A DNA stretch of 64,000 nucleotides from the NCBI GenBank assembly GCA_963556495.2, contig OY747722.1, forward strand, positions 22,521,001 to 22,585,000. The letters are read 5' to 3'. Position numbers and translations under genes: made by a program. Below are positions 10,340-23,200 of the stretch, in pieces. The stretch is from Valencia hispanica (lineage: Eukaryota; Chordata; Actinopteri; Cyprinodontiformes; Valenciidae). A model generated the notes under the pieces. The model was given only the letters and a program-made list of their open reading frames with translations. It did no database searches and was not told where the DNA came from. Each line of letters opens with the position of its first letter. Position 1 is the first letter of the stretch.

Positions 10340-12700
10340 TTTTGCTGTAGATCTCACATGACTCATGCTTTGAGAGAATCCAAAGAAAAGGTAGAATTTG
10401 TGGCTTTAAAAGCGCCCCCTGGTGGATCTGATGCAAGACTAGCTTGAAGAAACATTTGTTTTTATAAAAAAAAAAAAACAGAATTACCAGTTAACAGTAA
10501 AAGATACATATAAATGAAAATTAAAAATACAGAAAAAAAATTTCACACATTATTTTGCATGTGTTTGGCTCCTCCCATTTACAGAATTATGGTTTAATAT
10601 GCAACAACCTGATATCAAAAATACTTAAATTAATGTGACATAAAAAATCTTTTGAATAAAAAATGTATCTACTAGTCATGAAAAGAAGTTGGCAGCTTGC
10701 TCACTAAAAGCTTCAAAGTGGATGATATTAATAAGACATGGAAAACAGGGTGATCATTTTGGTTGCACTGGCTATAAAAGTTTAATTTCTAAAGAGGTCC
10801 ACAGAGATTTTACAGTCAGCCTAAATAAATGCAAAGTTTATGGCACAAAAAACATACAGCTCTCTTCACATTTATTGACAGCCCTGATAAAATGACATGA
10901 AAAACATTAAAACTAATCTTTTCTTGTAGTAAGAAAATCCCTTTAATTTCACCTTTAACCTTTACCTTGAATAATTTTATTCAGTGGCAAAAAAATGCTA
11001 AATGTTTTGGAATTATTTTGAACAAAAAAAGAGGTACCACAACTACCTGCAGGGATCTGCAACCAAAGGTGGCTCTTTAGCCTTCTCTAAGAGGCTTTTC
11101 ATATCCTGAGGCAATAATTATGGAAAATGTTTTTGATTATATACGCAATATAAAGCCAAGTTGATTTGAGCACTTTTTCTATTACTATACAGCATCAGCA
11201 GAGACATTTTCCACCAATTTGGTTACAGCGGTCAGCCACCTCTACAATCCAAAGAACCATTTTTGCCTTCAGTCCAGCTAAAGAAAACTGGTTTAAAACC
11301 GTAAATGTTACATTACCTTTTTTTTTTTTAGAAAGACAACAAATTGTTTATATCTGCAATAGAAAATATTTTGTAATTTTTAAAGAACCAGCATTGTATT
11401 TCTATTTTTAGGTTTTAAAATAAAGGAAATGACCAAACCCTACAGAAAGAGGATTGATACGTTTTCTTCTATGAGATGCTGATGTTTGTGGCAAACAATT
11501 TCCAACCAAATGACAAGAGCATTATATCTAAAACTATTTTACTGATACTGGTAGGGTCATTCTGTTGTGGAAATAAAATGCAATCATTTCATTAAAAAAT
11601 TGAAAAACTCCTAAACCTCCATTTATTATTTATCTCCATTTAAAAACATTAGTTGTGTCTTTATCATCCTTAGTCAAAGTTACATGGAAAGTCCAAAGAA
11701 CCACTTGCTCCCCTGAGTTGGATCATATTTTTAGTCATTCTTCAAAATCAGAAAAAGGGAGAGCATACCATTAAAAAAGAAGGATCTGTCATAAAATGGC
11801 AAAAGAATCATGTCTCTAGTCGGAGCAATAATAAAAATTACTAACTAGATCTATGATAAACAAAGTTGGATGAAGACCCGAGTTTATATAGAAGCATAAA
11901 AAATTCCTGCAATTTCCACCCTACTTTTTTTAAAAACGCATACCCAAAATTAACTTAAAGCTGTTCTTGAACCATTTTGAGTAGAGACATGGCTGGGGTC
12001 TCTTTGGAAAGCAAACACTCTAAAATTTATCCCAGAACTGTGTTAATATCTTTGAGTGCTATTGTTACCAAGCAATATTAATTTTAATACCCCAAAAAAT
12101 AATTTTATTTGTGTCCGAATATTTATTTTATATAAATACATGCTGTAAAAATGGGTTTAAAAAGAGGTGGTGACCTAAAACACACTGTGGGTCTAAAGCC
12201 TGAAGTATTACCTTCATCCACACCAAATTTGACAGCAATAAACCAAAAAATTAATATTCTGCACACATTTTTATAACTACAGGTCAAAGGTGGTTAAAAG
12301 TGTGCCATATGCGCCATCTCCTGGGTAAATGCCGTAGTCCTCACTGAATTAAAAATATCATCAGAATCATAACTTCATCTTACAATATAAAGCTCCACGG
12401 CTTCCTTCAGTGTTGTATTTTGATCATAAAGGGTGTTTGGACACGGTGCTGAAAGAGTATGTTACTGGTACGCACTGTGCGTAATCTCTTCATGAATAAG
12501 ACATTTTACGCACGTCATTTACAATGGCTGCGAATAAGTCAGCCCGGTCAAGTTATATATCTGCATTTACAGCATTACATTGGCTATTCGATGCGTCAAT
12601 CATCAGAGTTCCGGACCGCGATTGGTTCGAGTTACATACCATAACGTGACTTTCCTTCCATGCGCCATTGGTTGGAGATGTACCCTACGTAACGAATAAA
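10340..12700. other. Intergenic AT-rich DNA, no gene recognised
   Basis: Many poly-A/T runs and no conserved frame. Composition changes to more CpG near 12460, just before the candidate promoter/exon at 12730. Confidence 0.45.
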
Positions 12701-12729
12701 CCGGATTATATTATTTTATTTTATTCTTT

Positions 12730-12986
12730 TTCTGGGCATGCTCAGTGACCTTTGTAGGCGGAAGTGGAAGCGAAGGAATCGGAAACAAAGCCGTAAAGAC
12801 TACAAAAATGGCCATAGACATTTCGGGAGCGCATTTTCACTGTTTGTTTTACCTTTTTTATTGGTTTTGCTATTGTCCTGGACTAATCACTTTATCGGAG
12901 GACTTTAATCGGACCCTTATTGATGTAAAAAGACCATTTTTGTTCGAAATGGATCGGTTTTGTCACGTTTATTGGACTACAAAGTG
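12730..12986 (+). other. Candidate promoter plus first exon of an unidentified transcript
   Basis: A locally CpG-richer stretch holds gggcatgctc at 12734-12743, which fits a p53 half-site. It is followed by an ATG at 12808 with a 59-codon open frame (MAIDISGAHF...CHVYWTTK) that runs into a good splice donor, aagtg|gtgagt, at 12986/12987. The frame is cysteine- and aromatic-rich with a hydrophobic stretch. No partner exon or known family was recognised. It could be the first exon of a small gene, a non-coding RNA promoter or the 5' end of a transposon. Confidence 0.25.
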
Positions 12987-12989
12987 GTG

Positions 12990-14051
12990 AGTTCCATATT
13001 TTTATACCTCCATCAGGAGAACGTTTGTGTTGGCAAAAGCGCTCACTGTCTTCAGTTATGATTGTATCCTTAAACGCCAGGCATAATTGGAATCACAAGA
13101 CTCTTAGCTTTCCAATGATATAAAATATGTATAGGTTCATAAAAGTTAGAAGTCAGAAAATCGGTGGATTTAAACTAGGAAATGGGCTGGGCCCGCCCGC
13201 GGGCCCTTGGAACGTGTAATACAAAATTTTCCGATCAAACATTCAACACTTTCTTCAGGTTGTGGTTTCTCTATTTTCTTCTTCACTCTGCATATTTAAG
13301 CGCCAAACATCTACCTAGTTGGTTTTTATAAGCTGGATGTTCCAAAAATCATGTAACTAATGTCAAACCTCACTGAGAGAGGGCTACAGCATCTTTTTAT
13401 GGTGTCGGTTTTTGCAAGAATAACAATAAGATTATTTTAAGGCTTTTTACACATCTTTACGAGGGCTGTGATAAACATGAAGGGCCTATAAAGCATGCCA
13501 CACTGAGTTTAAAGCGTTAGTTAGTCATGAATAAAGACACAGTTCCTAGAAACAGTCCTCATATTTACAGGATAGTTGTTTTTTACCCCTGATTGTAAAA
13601 AAAGACGAATTTTTAAACGAAGATTAAAGTGGTTCACTGAAATCTTTTCAGACTCATTAAGTACGGTCAAATCGAAAGAGTGCAACATTACAAAGCTACA
13701 ATCCCTATTCACAGTCTTCATTTCGATCTTCTCAGTCTCACATTTCAATTCCTGATTTAAGACTCAAATATCAACTTAAGTGCATAAAAAGCAATATTTA
13801 CATCAATTTATAATGTTAAAATATATACACCAGTATGCATTAAGCAAATTACCTCTATCATACTTCAGGCACTTCAACTAAACCCTCCCTGTATTCAAGC
13901 TCAGTGAAGTCTTACAGTACATTTTAAGCTGTAGTGTTACTCTTATGGCTGTGACGGGAAACCTTCTGCATCCTGAAACCGACCTGATGAGCAGAACCAG
14001 AACAGACCCGCTGAGCTGTCCTTGATGTGAACCCGGCAGAAGGTTGCGCTC
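12990..14051. other. Intergenic DNA and probable 3' UTR of slc37a3
   Basis: No coding exon was recognised. A GC palindrome-like stretch (gggcccgcccgcgggccc) lies near 13190. The part next to 14051 should be the 3' UTR of the minus-strand slc37a3. No confident poly(A) signal was found. Confidence 0.35.
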
Positions 14052-17000
14052 TCAGAGCTGGTGTCGCAGAGCTTGCCTGTCTCTCCACATGTCTCGAAGT
14101 TCTCTCACAAGCAAGGGAGCGATGAAGACAATGCTGCCCCCTGTCTGTAGGAATGAAAACCTGTTGAGATATGTTCAATGTATGTCCTCGACGTGGAAAC
14201 AAAAAAAGTCTGAGACTTACCATGACAATGAAGAAGTAGAAAACACTCATCCAGCCCAGTCTGCTCTCAATTAGCGACACCAGGTACTGCAAGATTAGAA
14301 GTGCAAAGGTGACCTCTGAAGCCTTCTTCTACTTATTATGTGCTTGTGTTTACACCACCAATGTGTTGCATCTTCAGCCACATGATGTGTGAATGCAAAC
14401 ATCATTGTGCATTGAGAAAATGTTGAAATATGGTGGATTTTCTCCAAAAGCATCATATTTGGTTGATATTTTTAAAAAGGCTAATCCTCCCAGATGGCAT
14501 TTTGACCTCTTAGGGAAGTCAAAATGCCATCCATGATGCTTACATAGCCTTAGTGATTTTTCTCCAATCCTTTTTGGAGTAATATCCTGTTTTCTGGCTC
14601 ACCTGTCCTACAGCAGCTCCTATACTCCCGGTTCCATCCACTATCCCGGTGACGGTGGCCAGAGCCTCCTGGCTGCCCCTCAAGATGTCCTGTCTTCCCA
14701 GATCTGCAGAAATGGCAGAGCTGATCATGTTGGACGGGCCGCCAATGAAGAAGCCAGTGGTAGCCAGGATCACCGCATTTATGACCTTGTCATTAGGGGA
14801 GCCTGAGGGGTTCAGAGAGACAGGACTATGAACCCGACCCAATGCCCACTTCACGTGTAAGCGGACACTTTTTGGTGCAAAGACTCACGGCTGTATCCCA
14901 CCAGGGCGCCCATTGCCATTGCAAGGCTGAAAACCAACACTGGAGCTCTCTTCCCCATGAAGTCAGAAGCCAGACCTTGAAGGGTTCCCCCTGCCACAAA
15001 CACACACCATGATGCACTCCAATACAAATCAAGAAACCAACCCAGAGTTCAAGAGACTATTTTATACTATATTGATGTCAGTTAAACACAGATTACACCC
15101 TGAATACACATCATTGATTGTAATTAGCTCCTTTTTTAGATACTCCTTTTATACCAAATGTCAGCACCCTCACAGGATGGAAATAAAACTGGGTCATTAC
15201 CCACGATTCCTCCGACATCGTACCACACAGACAGCCGGTCGGCCTCGGCCTCCTTCCACCCGTAGTTGTTGCTCAGGTAGAACGGGAGCCAGAAGAAGAA
15301 GGAGTAGTTGACCAGCTTCAGACACGCATAAGCCAAGGAATACTGCAGGGTGAGCAGAGGATATTTACATCATATTCAGCAGTGTGTCAAACAAACGATC
15401 AGGGTTTCTACACTGTTTTTATGTCAACGTTCCAGACTTTTCACTAAGTAGAAGGTGTTTCTCAAATTTTGGTGCATTTTTAAATCCAAATATAGACATT
15501 CAACATGGCTTTACATATGAACACAGACAGATGTCAGTAAGTGAAAAGGCTAAAGACCTAGAGTGACAGGTGAAGTAACAGGATGGCATTATGGGAACTC
15601 TGTGAATCTATTCTCAATAAGGAGACAAACAAGCCCTAATCTGTGAACTGTCCATGTTTCTAGAGAGCTGGGAACTCAGATTCCAGAGTTTTGAAGAATG
15701 TCAGATTCAAAGCCTGTTTTAGGTCAGTTTGTTTGGACCCCTCCATCAGACTCACAAGCAGGACTCCAGGGAGGCAGAAAGCCTGCAGAAAGCCAATGGC
15801 GTGAGGAGGCTCGTCCACAAGTTCTTCCTGTGGCTGAACTGAGTGGCATTGTCGGCTATGCGCATCTGCCTCCACCTCCTCCTCGTCACTCATCAGAGGT
15901 CTGTGGCTGTCCGCGTCCGTCTCGACAGGACAGAGTCCGGTTTCTGACTCCAAGTGCAAACCTGCAACACAAACCCAAAGACCAACAGAGTTAGCCGATT
16001 ACGTTTAGATTTTGGAAGATTACAGAGTCGGTCTTCTGACATTTCTCAATCATTCATGCTTCTTCCGGCCCTTACCAACTTCTTTCGGGGAGGTTAGGAG
16101 GCCAAAGAACACCACCACTCCGCCGGCAAACTGCACCACTGAAGTCACCAGGAAGGCATACTACAAACAGCAACATTACATACCTGACGTTAGTATCTAA
16201 ATCCAGACAGTATTAAGAGGAATCGGAAGATCATGAAATAGCGAGAGTGGATCTCACAAGTGTACACACTCCTGTTAAAATACCAGGGTTAAAAAACACT
16301 GGGAGGATGATAAATAATTTCCTAACTTTCTCCACGTTTCATGTCACATACATCCGGGACAATTTAACTGGTAAACAAACAAATGGTGGTGGGGAGAAAT
16401 GTAAACAAAAGCAAGCTGCAATTACCTGGTTGTGCAAGTCCGCACATCATGCAACTAAGACAAGACTTTCTTCAAGCGCCTACCTAAGAAGGAGTCTATT
16501 GTGGTCATCAACATCATCATACCACGCCTTGACATGTCAATCTACCTTACAAAGGCTTTTTAAATCTGTCATCTTGTGAGGACATCTCGTCCACAGACCC
16601 TCTTCAGGTGAGCCCACGGATTTTCTCACATTTAGTTCTGGCCCTTGGCCCGGTTAGTGTGCAGGTAACTAACCCAAAAATATGTTTTAATGTTCAAATT
16701 TCTTTTTGAAAAGTGGTTAAAACTTTTAAAAATCTCAGACTGGAGATTTTGTCCGATTTTTTTCAGTTGATAAGGAATAAGTCGGTAAAGCCTATGCCTG
16801 GATAGAAAGACCATTCAACAATAAACACAGTAAAAAAAAATTTTTCAGCTTGAGTTTGGAGTTGTTTAGACACACAGACACTCCAGTGTCTGAGTTATAT
16901 TTGATTCCGCCATAAAACCCCTCTCGTCAAAGGAACTCCTGCTGATCAAACTGGTCTGCTCTCCCATATCTGCACACGTTCTAGTACTTTGGGCTGGCTG

Positions 17001-20000
17001 AATGCAACAGACAGCTGGATTTGGACTCTCATTGATTTTTCTCCAGCACCACTGGCATTTGCTTTTGGCTTGAAATTGTATCAGGTAATTAAATTAAGCT
17101 TACAGCAACCTGTGTCCCTAACTGCTATTGAAAAAAAGCTTTGGTTCGGCCTTCTGTCACTGTAGCTGAATGAGTAATTCTCCCTAATCCTCCCAAGCAG
17201 CGAACTTTACTGATAACTGGAAGTCTCCTGTTTTGTTTTACCGTTGGGTTTTTAAAGTGGAGCGACTGAACAATGCGCACCAAGTTCGCACATGTTCAGG
17301 TACAACACAACGCTGTATTTGTTTGGTACCAGCGCTGTACCGTACTATTTCAGAGCGAATACTTGTAGCATTACATTCCTCACATATAGTTCTACTAATG
17401 TATTCTGGTACTTTTTAACCTCTCTGCAAACGATGGCTTGGATGGATGAAAATGAGTAAATCCTAAAAGAACAGACTTTATTTCAAGTAAATCTGATCCA
17501 TGATAATGGAGGATCAATGTAAAAGCAAGAGAAGAAGTATGTCAAATTAAATTGACCAAGTATTAAATCCATTTTCAATCAGGTCATTGCAGCTTTTGTT
17601 TAGTCTCCAAACAGGTTTGTTGGTATTCCAGGTGAATTGCACAGGATGTTAAATTATGGATGGACAAGGTTTAATTTTTTGTTCACAGAACAGGGGGAGA
17701 GTACACTTGTATTTTTTAATACACAACACACTCTAAACGACCAACCTCATATCCATACTTTAGCACACTTGAGGCCAGGAAGGCACCTAGTATATTGCCC
17801 ACAGAGGCACAAGCACTCCACAGTCCAAACACGAAGCCACGCCTGGAAAACAATATAGAATTATCAAAAAACAGATCAATTCTCTTTTTAAGACTCCTTG
17901 TTCTTGGTCATTCACAGTCTATAAATAAAGCAACTGTCTTTGCAGAAAATAACTTAAAAAGACAACCAAACCATTACTCACTACGTTTACACTCAGTAGC
18001 TTATGTTAATAAGTCCTGGTGCAGAGGAAAACACAGCCTAAATGAAGTCTATGTTTGACCTCTATGAATGGACATCACTGTATGCGTCTCTCTTGGTGTG
18101 TGCACACAAGCTTTGACTCCAGGACTTGCAAGATGTTTAGTGGCTGCATCTCTGCAGAGGCAGATGAAGGACGGACAGAAACTAAATCACACACCCCGTT
18201 TTGCCAAACCAGTTGCCCATGACGGCCACCACGCAGGGCCAGACGGCCGACTGCAGCAGGCCGTTCAGCACCCACAGGCTGCAGTACAGGTAGACGTTGT
18301 AGATGTGGAGCCATTCGGTCAGGGTGCCAAAAACAAATTCCTGCAAGTGCATGGATTAGAACTCAGACAAGGTAAACATTGAAAGCATTGGATGTAAGGT
18401 TTGTGACGTTGCCTCCGTACTAACCACAACAGCAGACCCGCACAGGCCAAAGCAAAGCACATAGCGCAGGTTCAATCTGTCCCCGATCACGCCGCTCAGA
18501 TACAGACCCTGCGCAGGGATGGTCAAACACACGACGACGTGAATGAAACGCCTTCTAGGCAAGACGTATTTTATCCTCATGCCAAGAAATCAGAGCACGA
18601 CTCACCACTGCGTACGAGAAGAGGAAGATTGAATCCAGAGCTCCCAAAAACAGCGTGGCCTGCTTTTCATCAGCAAAGAGATGGTTGTCCTCCCATGTCT
18701 GTACAGTCATAGAAAACACACACAATCACACAAACGTCCTTTACACAAGCTGTAAGACCTCTCTGACATTTACCTTCTACAACACTCCCCAAGAACATGT
18801 GTTTGTTCATTTGACTTTTCATGGAAGTAAGTTTATTTCCCCAGAAGGGAAGCTCTCTGAATATTTCTAGAATAGGTGCTGGTGCGAACCAAAACAATCA
18901 CATCCTGGCCGATTAGCAGAGGGGATGCACGCTACTGGTCGCCGGTACCTGGTCGGGAGAAAACGCAGGGGCGCTGTCGTTCTGGGTGGACGGCGTCCAC
19001 TGGGCCGAGATGCTGACTTTCACATTGCTGAACGTCTTCCTGGACGCGTGCAGCAACACATAGCTAGGAGGAGACAAAAATGAGGTTTGGGACTCCACTG
19101 AGAACAGATGCACGGGCTTACTGAAGAAAGAAAGAACATCCCGCTGGATTTATCCAGTTGGGACTCCTCTGGTTCCAAATAGTAAACGATTTTCCTCACA
19201 GTTTAAAAGTTATAAGAACCAGTTATTGGAAATCACTGCGGACAGTCATCGCGATCTGACCTCTGCTCTGAGCAAATCTCGCCTTGTTGACCTTTACTCC
19301 TTAACACAACCACAATGCATGCTAGTAGAAGCTACCTTATCGCCTAACAGCAATATCTCTCGATCAATCTTCAAACTAGCAAAGGTAAAGAATGCAAACA
19401 GTCCCTTGTAAAATAATTCCAGCTACTTTAACTTTTTTTCATATTTCGTACCATTACAACCTCAACATTTTGTGTTTTTTATTGAGATAAGGGTGAAGGA
19501 AAGTATCTCCACAGCATGATGCTGCCACTACCATGTTTCGCCATGAGGATGATGAACACATGAAGGCCAAAATGTTTTGTTTCAGAGGAGCTTCTTCCAC
19601 GGCGCCCCCCCACCACCCCCCCACATGGGATGCGGGAAACTTCACATCGTGATCATGATAGCTTTATTTCAACAGTTGCTTCTCTGATTGATCTTCTCCT
19701 TTTGGGCGGACTGCCGTGTCTTGGTACGTTTGCAGTTGTGCCATTTTCAGATGATTGACTGAGAAGTGTCCTGTGAGATGTTCGAAGCCCTTTTTTTTTA
19801 TACCATCCAACATTTTCCTTCTACATCTATGCAATACTCTTTGTTGGTCCAAAACATACAGTCCCAAAGTAATAGGCTCAAGTTTGAGGCAGCAATGTGA
19901 CAAAAATGTGAAAAAGTTCAAGGGGTGGGAAATGTTTCGCCAGACCTAAAATTGTAAGGATAACCTACAAGGCAGTTGACATCCAAACACTGGGAAATTA

Positions 20001-20240
20001 TTGAACAATATGAAAGAATTTCATGTCTGTTCTCCCCTCTGACCACATCTTAGATCTGCACATTTAGATGCAGCTATTCCAAATTTTCTGACAGTATAAT
20101 TCCTAAAAAAAAAGGCAACATGAAATGAAATCACCATCCCATTTTCTGTAAGTTCTAGATTACCTAAAGAAGGTGAGGAAAAAGACCAGCAGATGGTGAT
20201 GGGTGTACTGTGACAGACAGCCAAAGCACGAGGGAGGCAT
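14052..20240 (-). CDS. slc37a3: Solute carrier family 37 member 3 (sugar-phosphate-exchanger-family MFS transporter)
   Basis: Multi-pass membrane transporter of the SLC37 branch of the major facilitator superfamily. Human SLC37A3 works with ATRAID in lysosomal release of nitrogen bisphosphonates; its natural substrate is unsettled. Thirteen exons join in frame to 501 residues (human about 494): 20164-20240, 18949-19063, 18606-18698, 18425-18508, 18195-18340, 17746-17842, 16076-16160, 15756-15961, 15201-15342, 14889-14990, 14603-14802, 14221-14286, 14052-14144. Every junction is GT-AG and phase-consistent. Diagnostic segments are LLHASRKTFSNVKVSIS (29-45), GVIGDRLNLRYVL, WPCVVAVMGNWFGK, the acidic central loop in the 206-bp exon, NYSFFFWLPFYLSNNYGWKE and GGPSNMISSAISADLGRQ. 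An N-glycosylation sequon NDS (54-56) lies in the first lumenal loop. The start fits the family: a short N-terminus before helix 1. The protein looks intact. Introns hold several repeats. Confidence 0.95.
14493..14531. repeat. Perfect 14-bp-stem hairpin in an slc37a3 intron
   Basis: gatggcattttgac at 14493-14506 is followed by an 11-nt loop and its exact complement at 14518-14531. Confidence 0.9.
16247..16480 (+). repeat. Diverged interspersed repeat fragment in an slc37a3 intron
   Basis: The words 'caagtgtacacactcctgtt', 'gataaataatttcctaac' and 'tggttgtgcaagtccgcaca' recall a widespread teleost DNA-transposon-derived repeat. No coding capacity is left. Family assignment is from memory only. 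Confidence 0.45.
19397..19950 (-). mobile_element. Tc1-family-A remnant in slc37a3 intron 2
   Basis: Reverse-oriented fragments in the expected order: the 'ccacagcatgatgctgccac' region, 'gactgccgtgtcttggtacg', 'ttgcagttgtgccattttca' and the terminus 'aaaagttcaaggggtgggaa'. Coding frames are destroyed. Confidence 0.7.
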
Positions 20241-20395
20241 CACAGGGGCAGCTGGAGGGAGGAAGAGGAGGCAGAGGAGGAGGAGGAAGGAGGTGGTGTC
20301 AGGTCTTCGTAGACAGGGGAGGGGGAGGTTTACAGATGGACCTCCACTACTAACTCGGATGAGACAAACTCATCACTACGGGAGGAAAGCTGTGC
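20241..20395 (-). other. slc37a3: 5' UTR part of slc37a3 exon 2 with a short uORF
   Basis: On the minus strand a strong acceptor (ttcctctgcag) at 20396-20397 opens this exon, giving 155 nt of leader before the ATG at 20240. The leader is CT-rich near the start codon. It holds a small upstream ORF at 20350-20373 (ATG, six further codons, stop) that ends well before the main start, so it could modulate translation. Confidence 0.55.
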
Positions 20396-20429
20396 CTGCA
20401 GAGGAAAGTTAAATTCAATTAATTAACTG

Positions 20430-20760
20430 AACAGATATATTACAGTTATGGACACATTTATTTGCACTCTTGAAAAAAAATGTGTACAAAGCCATAAAAT
20501 AAAATCATCCTTTATTGCCGTTGAAGGCCAATTTAGTGTCTGGTAAACCATTACTGTTTTGATTTTGGTATAAACAGTCTGTGTAATCACCCTAGGCCGA
20601 CGAGTTTTCAGCGTTCAGTCAGAGTAAACCTGATTTTTATGAAAATGTCCTGGTATTTGAAAGAGTTCATGAGTTTCCACCGGCCCTTTGACAGAGAAAC
20701 AGGCCAACAGCATTACAGCTCCTCTCCTACATTTAAAAGGTAAGCATGTGTTTTCCCCCA
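20430..20760 (+). repeat. Degraded Tc1-related repeat in slc37a3 intron 1
   Basis: Starts with words like 'ttatggacacatttatttgc' and continues with a 'gagttcatgagtttccaccg', 'agaaacaggccaacagcatt' segment typical of another old fish Tc1 family. A related piece is at 39700-40070. Confidence 0.4.
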
Positions 20761-20799
20761 CATTTTTATCCTATTTTACACCAGACCTACCTGGAGTGT

Positions 20800-22110
20800 C
20801 TCTTAGCTTCATCTGACTCAAGCCCTCGATTCCAGTTAAAGACAGAGTAAAGTTTAGCAAACTCCACAGGTTTACATTTGGGTTGGTAGGACAGAAAAGA
20901 CTTTTCCCCCTGCGTTCCTCTGAAATAACCAGTTAGCATGCAGATAACACCGGATGCTATAGAGACTTAAGATCCCACTATGCAGCTCTCTAAAAGTGAG
21001 CATTGGAGATTTTACTTACCATATCATGTTTGTTTTAAACTTTAATTATGGCTCTGGCTATAGATAAGGTCAGGTTCAGCAAATTAATTAGCTATTTGCT
21101 GCCTAATGAATATTAAAGATATTCCTTAGTTAAATGTTATGTTCTCAAATCTTTCTAATTTTGTAGAGGGACAAAAAGAAACGAGCAGCATGTGTCACAT
21201 TTCATTTATACCACAGAGGAAAAGGAAGTCATAGATTACTAATTACAGGTTACACGGAAAAAACGTAAAGCATAAATAAGAGCTGAACCTTCAGCTACAT
21301 TTGGATTGTTTGGAGTATTAACTTTGCTACCCATGAAACAATTATTTCCTAACAGAAGAATTAGAGACTTTAATCATTACATTTTGTTGAAAGAAGCCCT
21401 GGTTATGCCTTTAAAGAGATATACCTGGTCTGAATGGCCTATTTGTAGCCAAAGCCACCTATCAATGGGTCCAGTCAGGGTAGGCTGACTGATTTATAAA
21501 ACTGTTACACCTCCCCCACCAGCTTCACGTTGCGTCCTAAAGAGTCCCCAACGCCTATAAAAGCGAAGCCTTGTCCTGATACACCATCTTGGGGCTCACA
21601 ATTTTTCTTAACTTTCTTAATCTTGCATATTTTAGTCAAACGGTTGCGTATATGTTTAAGTGAAAGGGCTTAAATAGGTATATACTCGACACAGTAAGGT
21701 ATCTACAACAGTCTAAGCTGTTTCTCTCTAGGTTTAGAGACAACAATATGTTTAAGTAAGCTTGGTTTCCTCACAAACACGTTAGACACTGATTATGCAT
21801 TACTACGGTTGATACCAGCATATCACACAGGTTTTGCTGTGCCTTATGACTTGTCCTTACAAAAATACATAGTATCTAATAAATAACAAACGTTATTTAC
21901 TGCTTGCTGCATTAAAAATGTCCTTTTCCCCACTTTTACTAATTTTTTTAATCACCTTTGCGGTAGCATCTGCCACATATGTCACTGAGTGACAGAGTTC
22001 ATGATCGCTTTAGCTTCAGAAGCCACTTAAACACTCAGTTCCGGATTCATTTAACCTAAAAGAATATACGTAATAAATCACTGACATAAAGGTCTACAAA
22101 TAAACAAAAT
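20800..22110 (-). other. Remainder of slc37a3 intron 1, nothing recognised
   Basis: AT-rich with no exon or clear repeat recognised. Confidence 0.4.
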
Positions 22111-22117
22111 ATCTCAC

Positions 22118-22260
22118 CTTTCTGTCCGGGTCCCCCTACTAGCTTCGTCTTGATGCAGCGACTAGATTGTGTTTACTGTGAATTTCTGTGCCACTGTGCA
22201 ACGTCACAGACCGCTGCGAAGAGCGGCGCACTACTGCCACCTGCAGGACAGGAGTGAAAA
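22118..22260 (-). promoter_or_regulatory. slc37a3: Candidate first non-coding exon and promoter of slc37a3
   Basis: On the minus strand a good donor (acagaaag|gtgaga) lies at 22118/22117, downstream of a CpG-richer patch (cgcagcggtctgtgacgtt). It could splice to the acceptor at 20396. The local CpG content and the matching donor/acceptor pair are the only evidence. Confidence 0.4.
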
Positions 22261-22560
22261 CACGTTAATGGCGCTCAGATCTATGAATGGATGAAAAGAG
22301 ATGTCATTTATGTAAATATGCAAAAACCTTGTAAAAATGTGATATCCTTGACATAAACCGTCGTTTTGACCAAAAAACGAGGACCGGCCCAAGGTTGTAT
22401 AAGGCCCTTAGTCACAATTCAATAAAGGAATTACAAATAAATATTCGCATGTGTTATAATAAAAAAAGTTGATTTAACAAATGTATACAAAAATGTATGC
22501 TTGCTCCTGATAACATATAATTTAGCCTATCACAATGACTTGTGAGAATTTTTTATTTTT

Positions 22561-22598
22561 TGTACAAGCAGTTACGTTTTCCCTTAACTGCTTGTACA
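22561..22598. repeat. Perfect 14-bp-stem hairpin
   Basis: tgtacaagcagtta at 22561-22574 pairs exactly with 22585-22598 across a 10-nt loop. A short (AT)n tract follows. Confidence 0.9.
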
Positions 22599-22689
22599 AT
22601 ATATATATATAAAATATATATATGGATGAATCTATTTAGTTACAGTTTGGGTTAAATACAGGGTGATCTTTGAAGTAAAACCAGTTGAA

Positions 22690-23200
22690 GATGACTGAAA
22701 GAGACTTGAACTAGCAACTCTATACATACAGCCAGTGCTACAATAGAGTGATCAAAGTGCAAGTGTTAGAACAGCCCAGTCAAAGTCCAGACTTAGTCAG
22801 TTGAGAATGTGTGCCAAGACTAAAATGTATTTTCATAGATACCCTCCATCTAGTCTAATTGAGCTTAAGTATTATGCAAAGAAGAATGAATAAAAATGTT
22901 AATCTTCAGATATCTGTAGCTTTTAGAAACAGACTAAAGGACTGGGATATGTGACCGGAGTGAACGGTAATTCTAAAAGACTGACTCAAGTGGGCTGAAT
23001 TAAAATGTATGACACATTTTTGGGGGTTTGAGTTTTAAAACCATTTATGGTAGTTCTTACACTTTACTTTTATGCACCACTTAGCTTTAGTGTGTCACAT
23101 AAAATCTCAACAAAATACACTGAAGGTAAAGGATGCAATGTGGTAAAATGTGAAGAAAAAATTTCAAGTGGTATGAATACCTCAGAAAGGCACTCAAAGT
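22690..23200 (+). mobile_element. 3' half of a decayed Tc1-family-A element
   Basis: Contains 'cccagtcaaagtccagactt', 'caaagaagaatgaataaaaa', 'cttttatgcaccacttagct' and 'gtcacataaaatctcaacaa', then a terminus-like 'gaaaggcactc'. The order matches the end of the transposase gene followed by the right terminal region. Confidence 0.65.
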
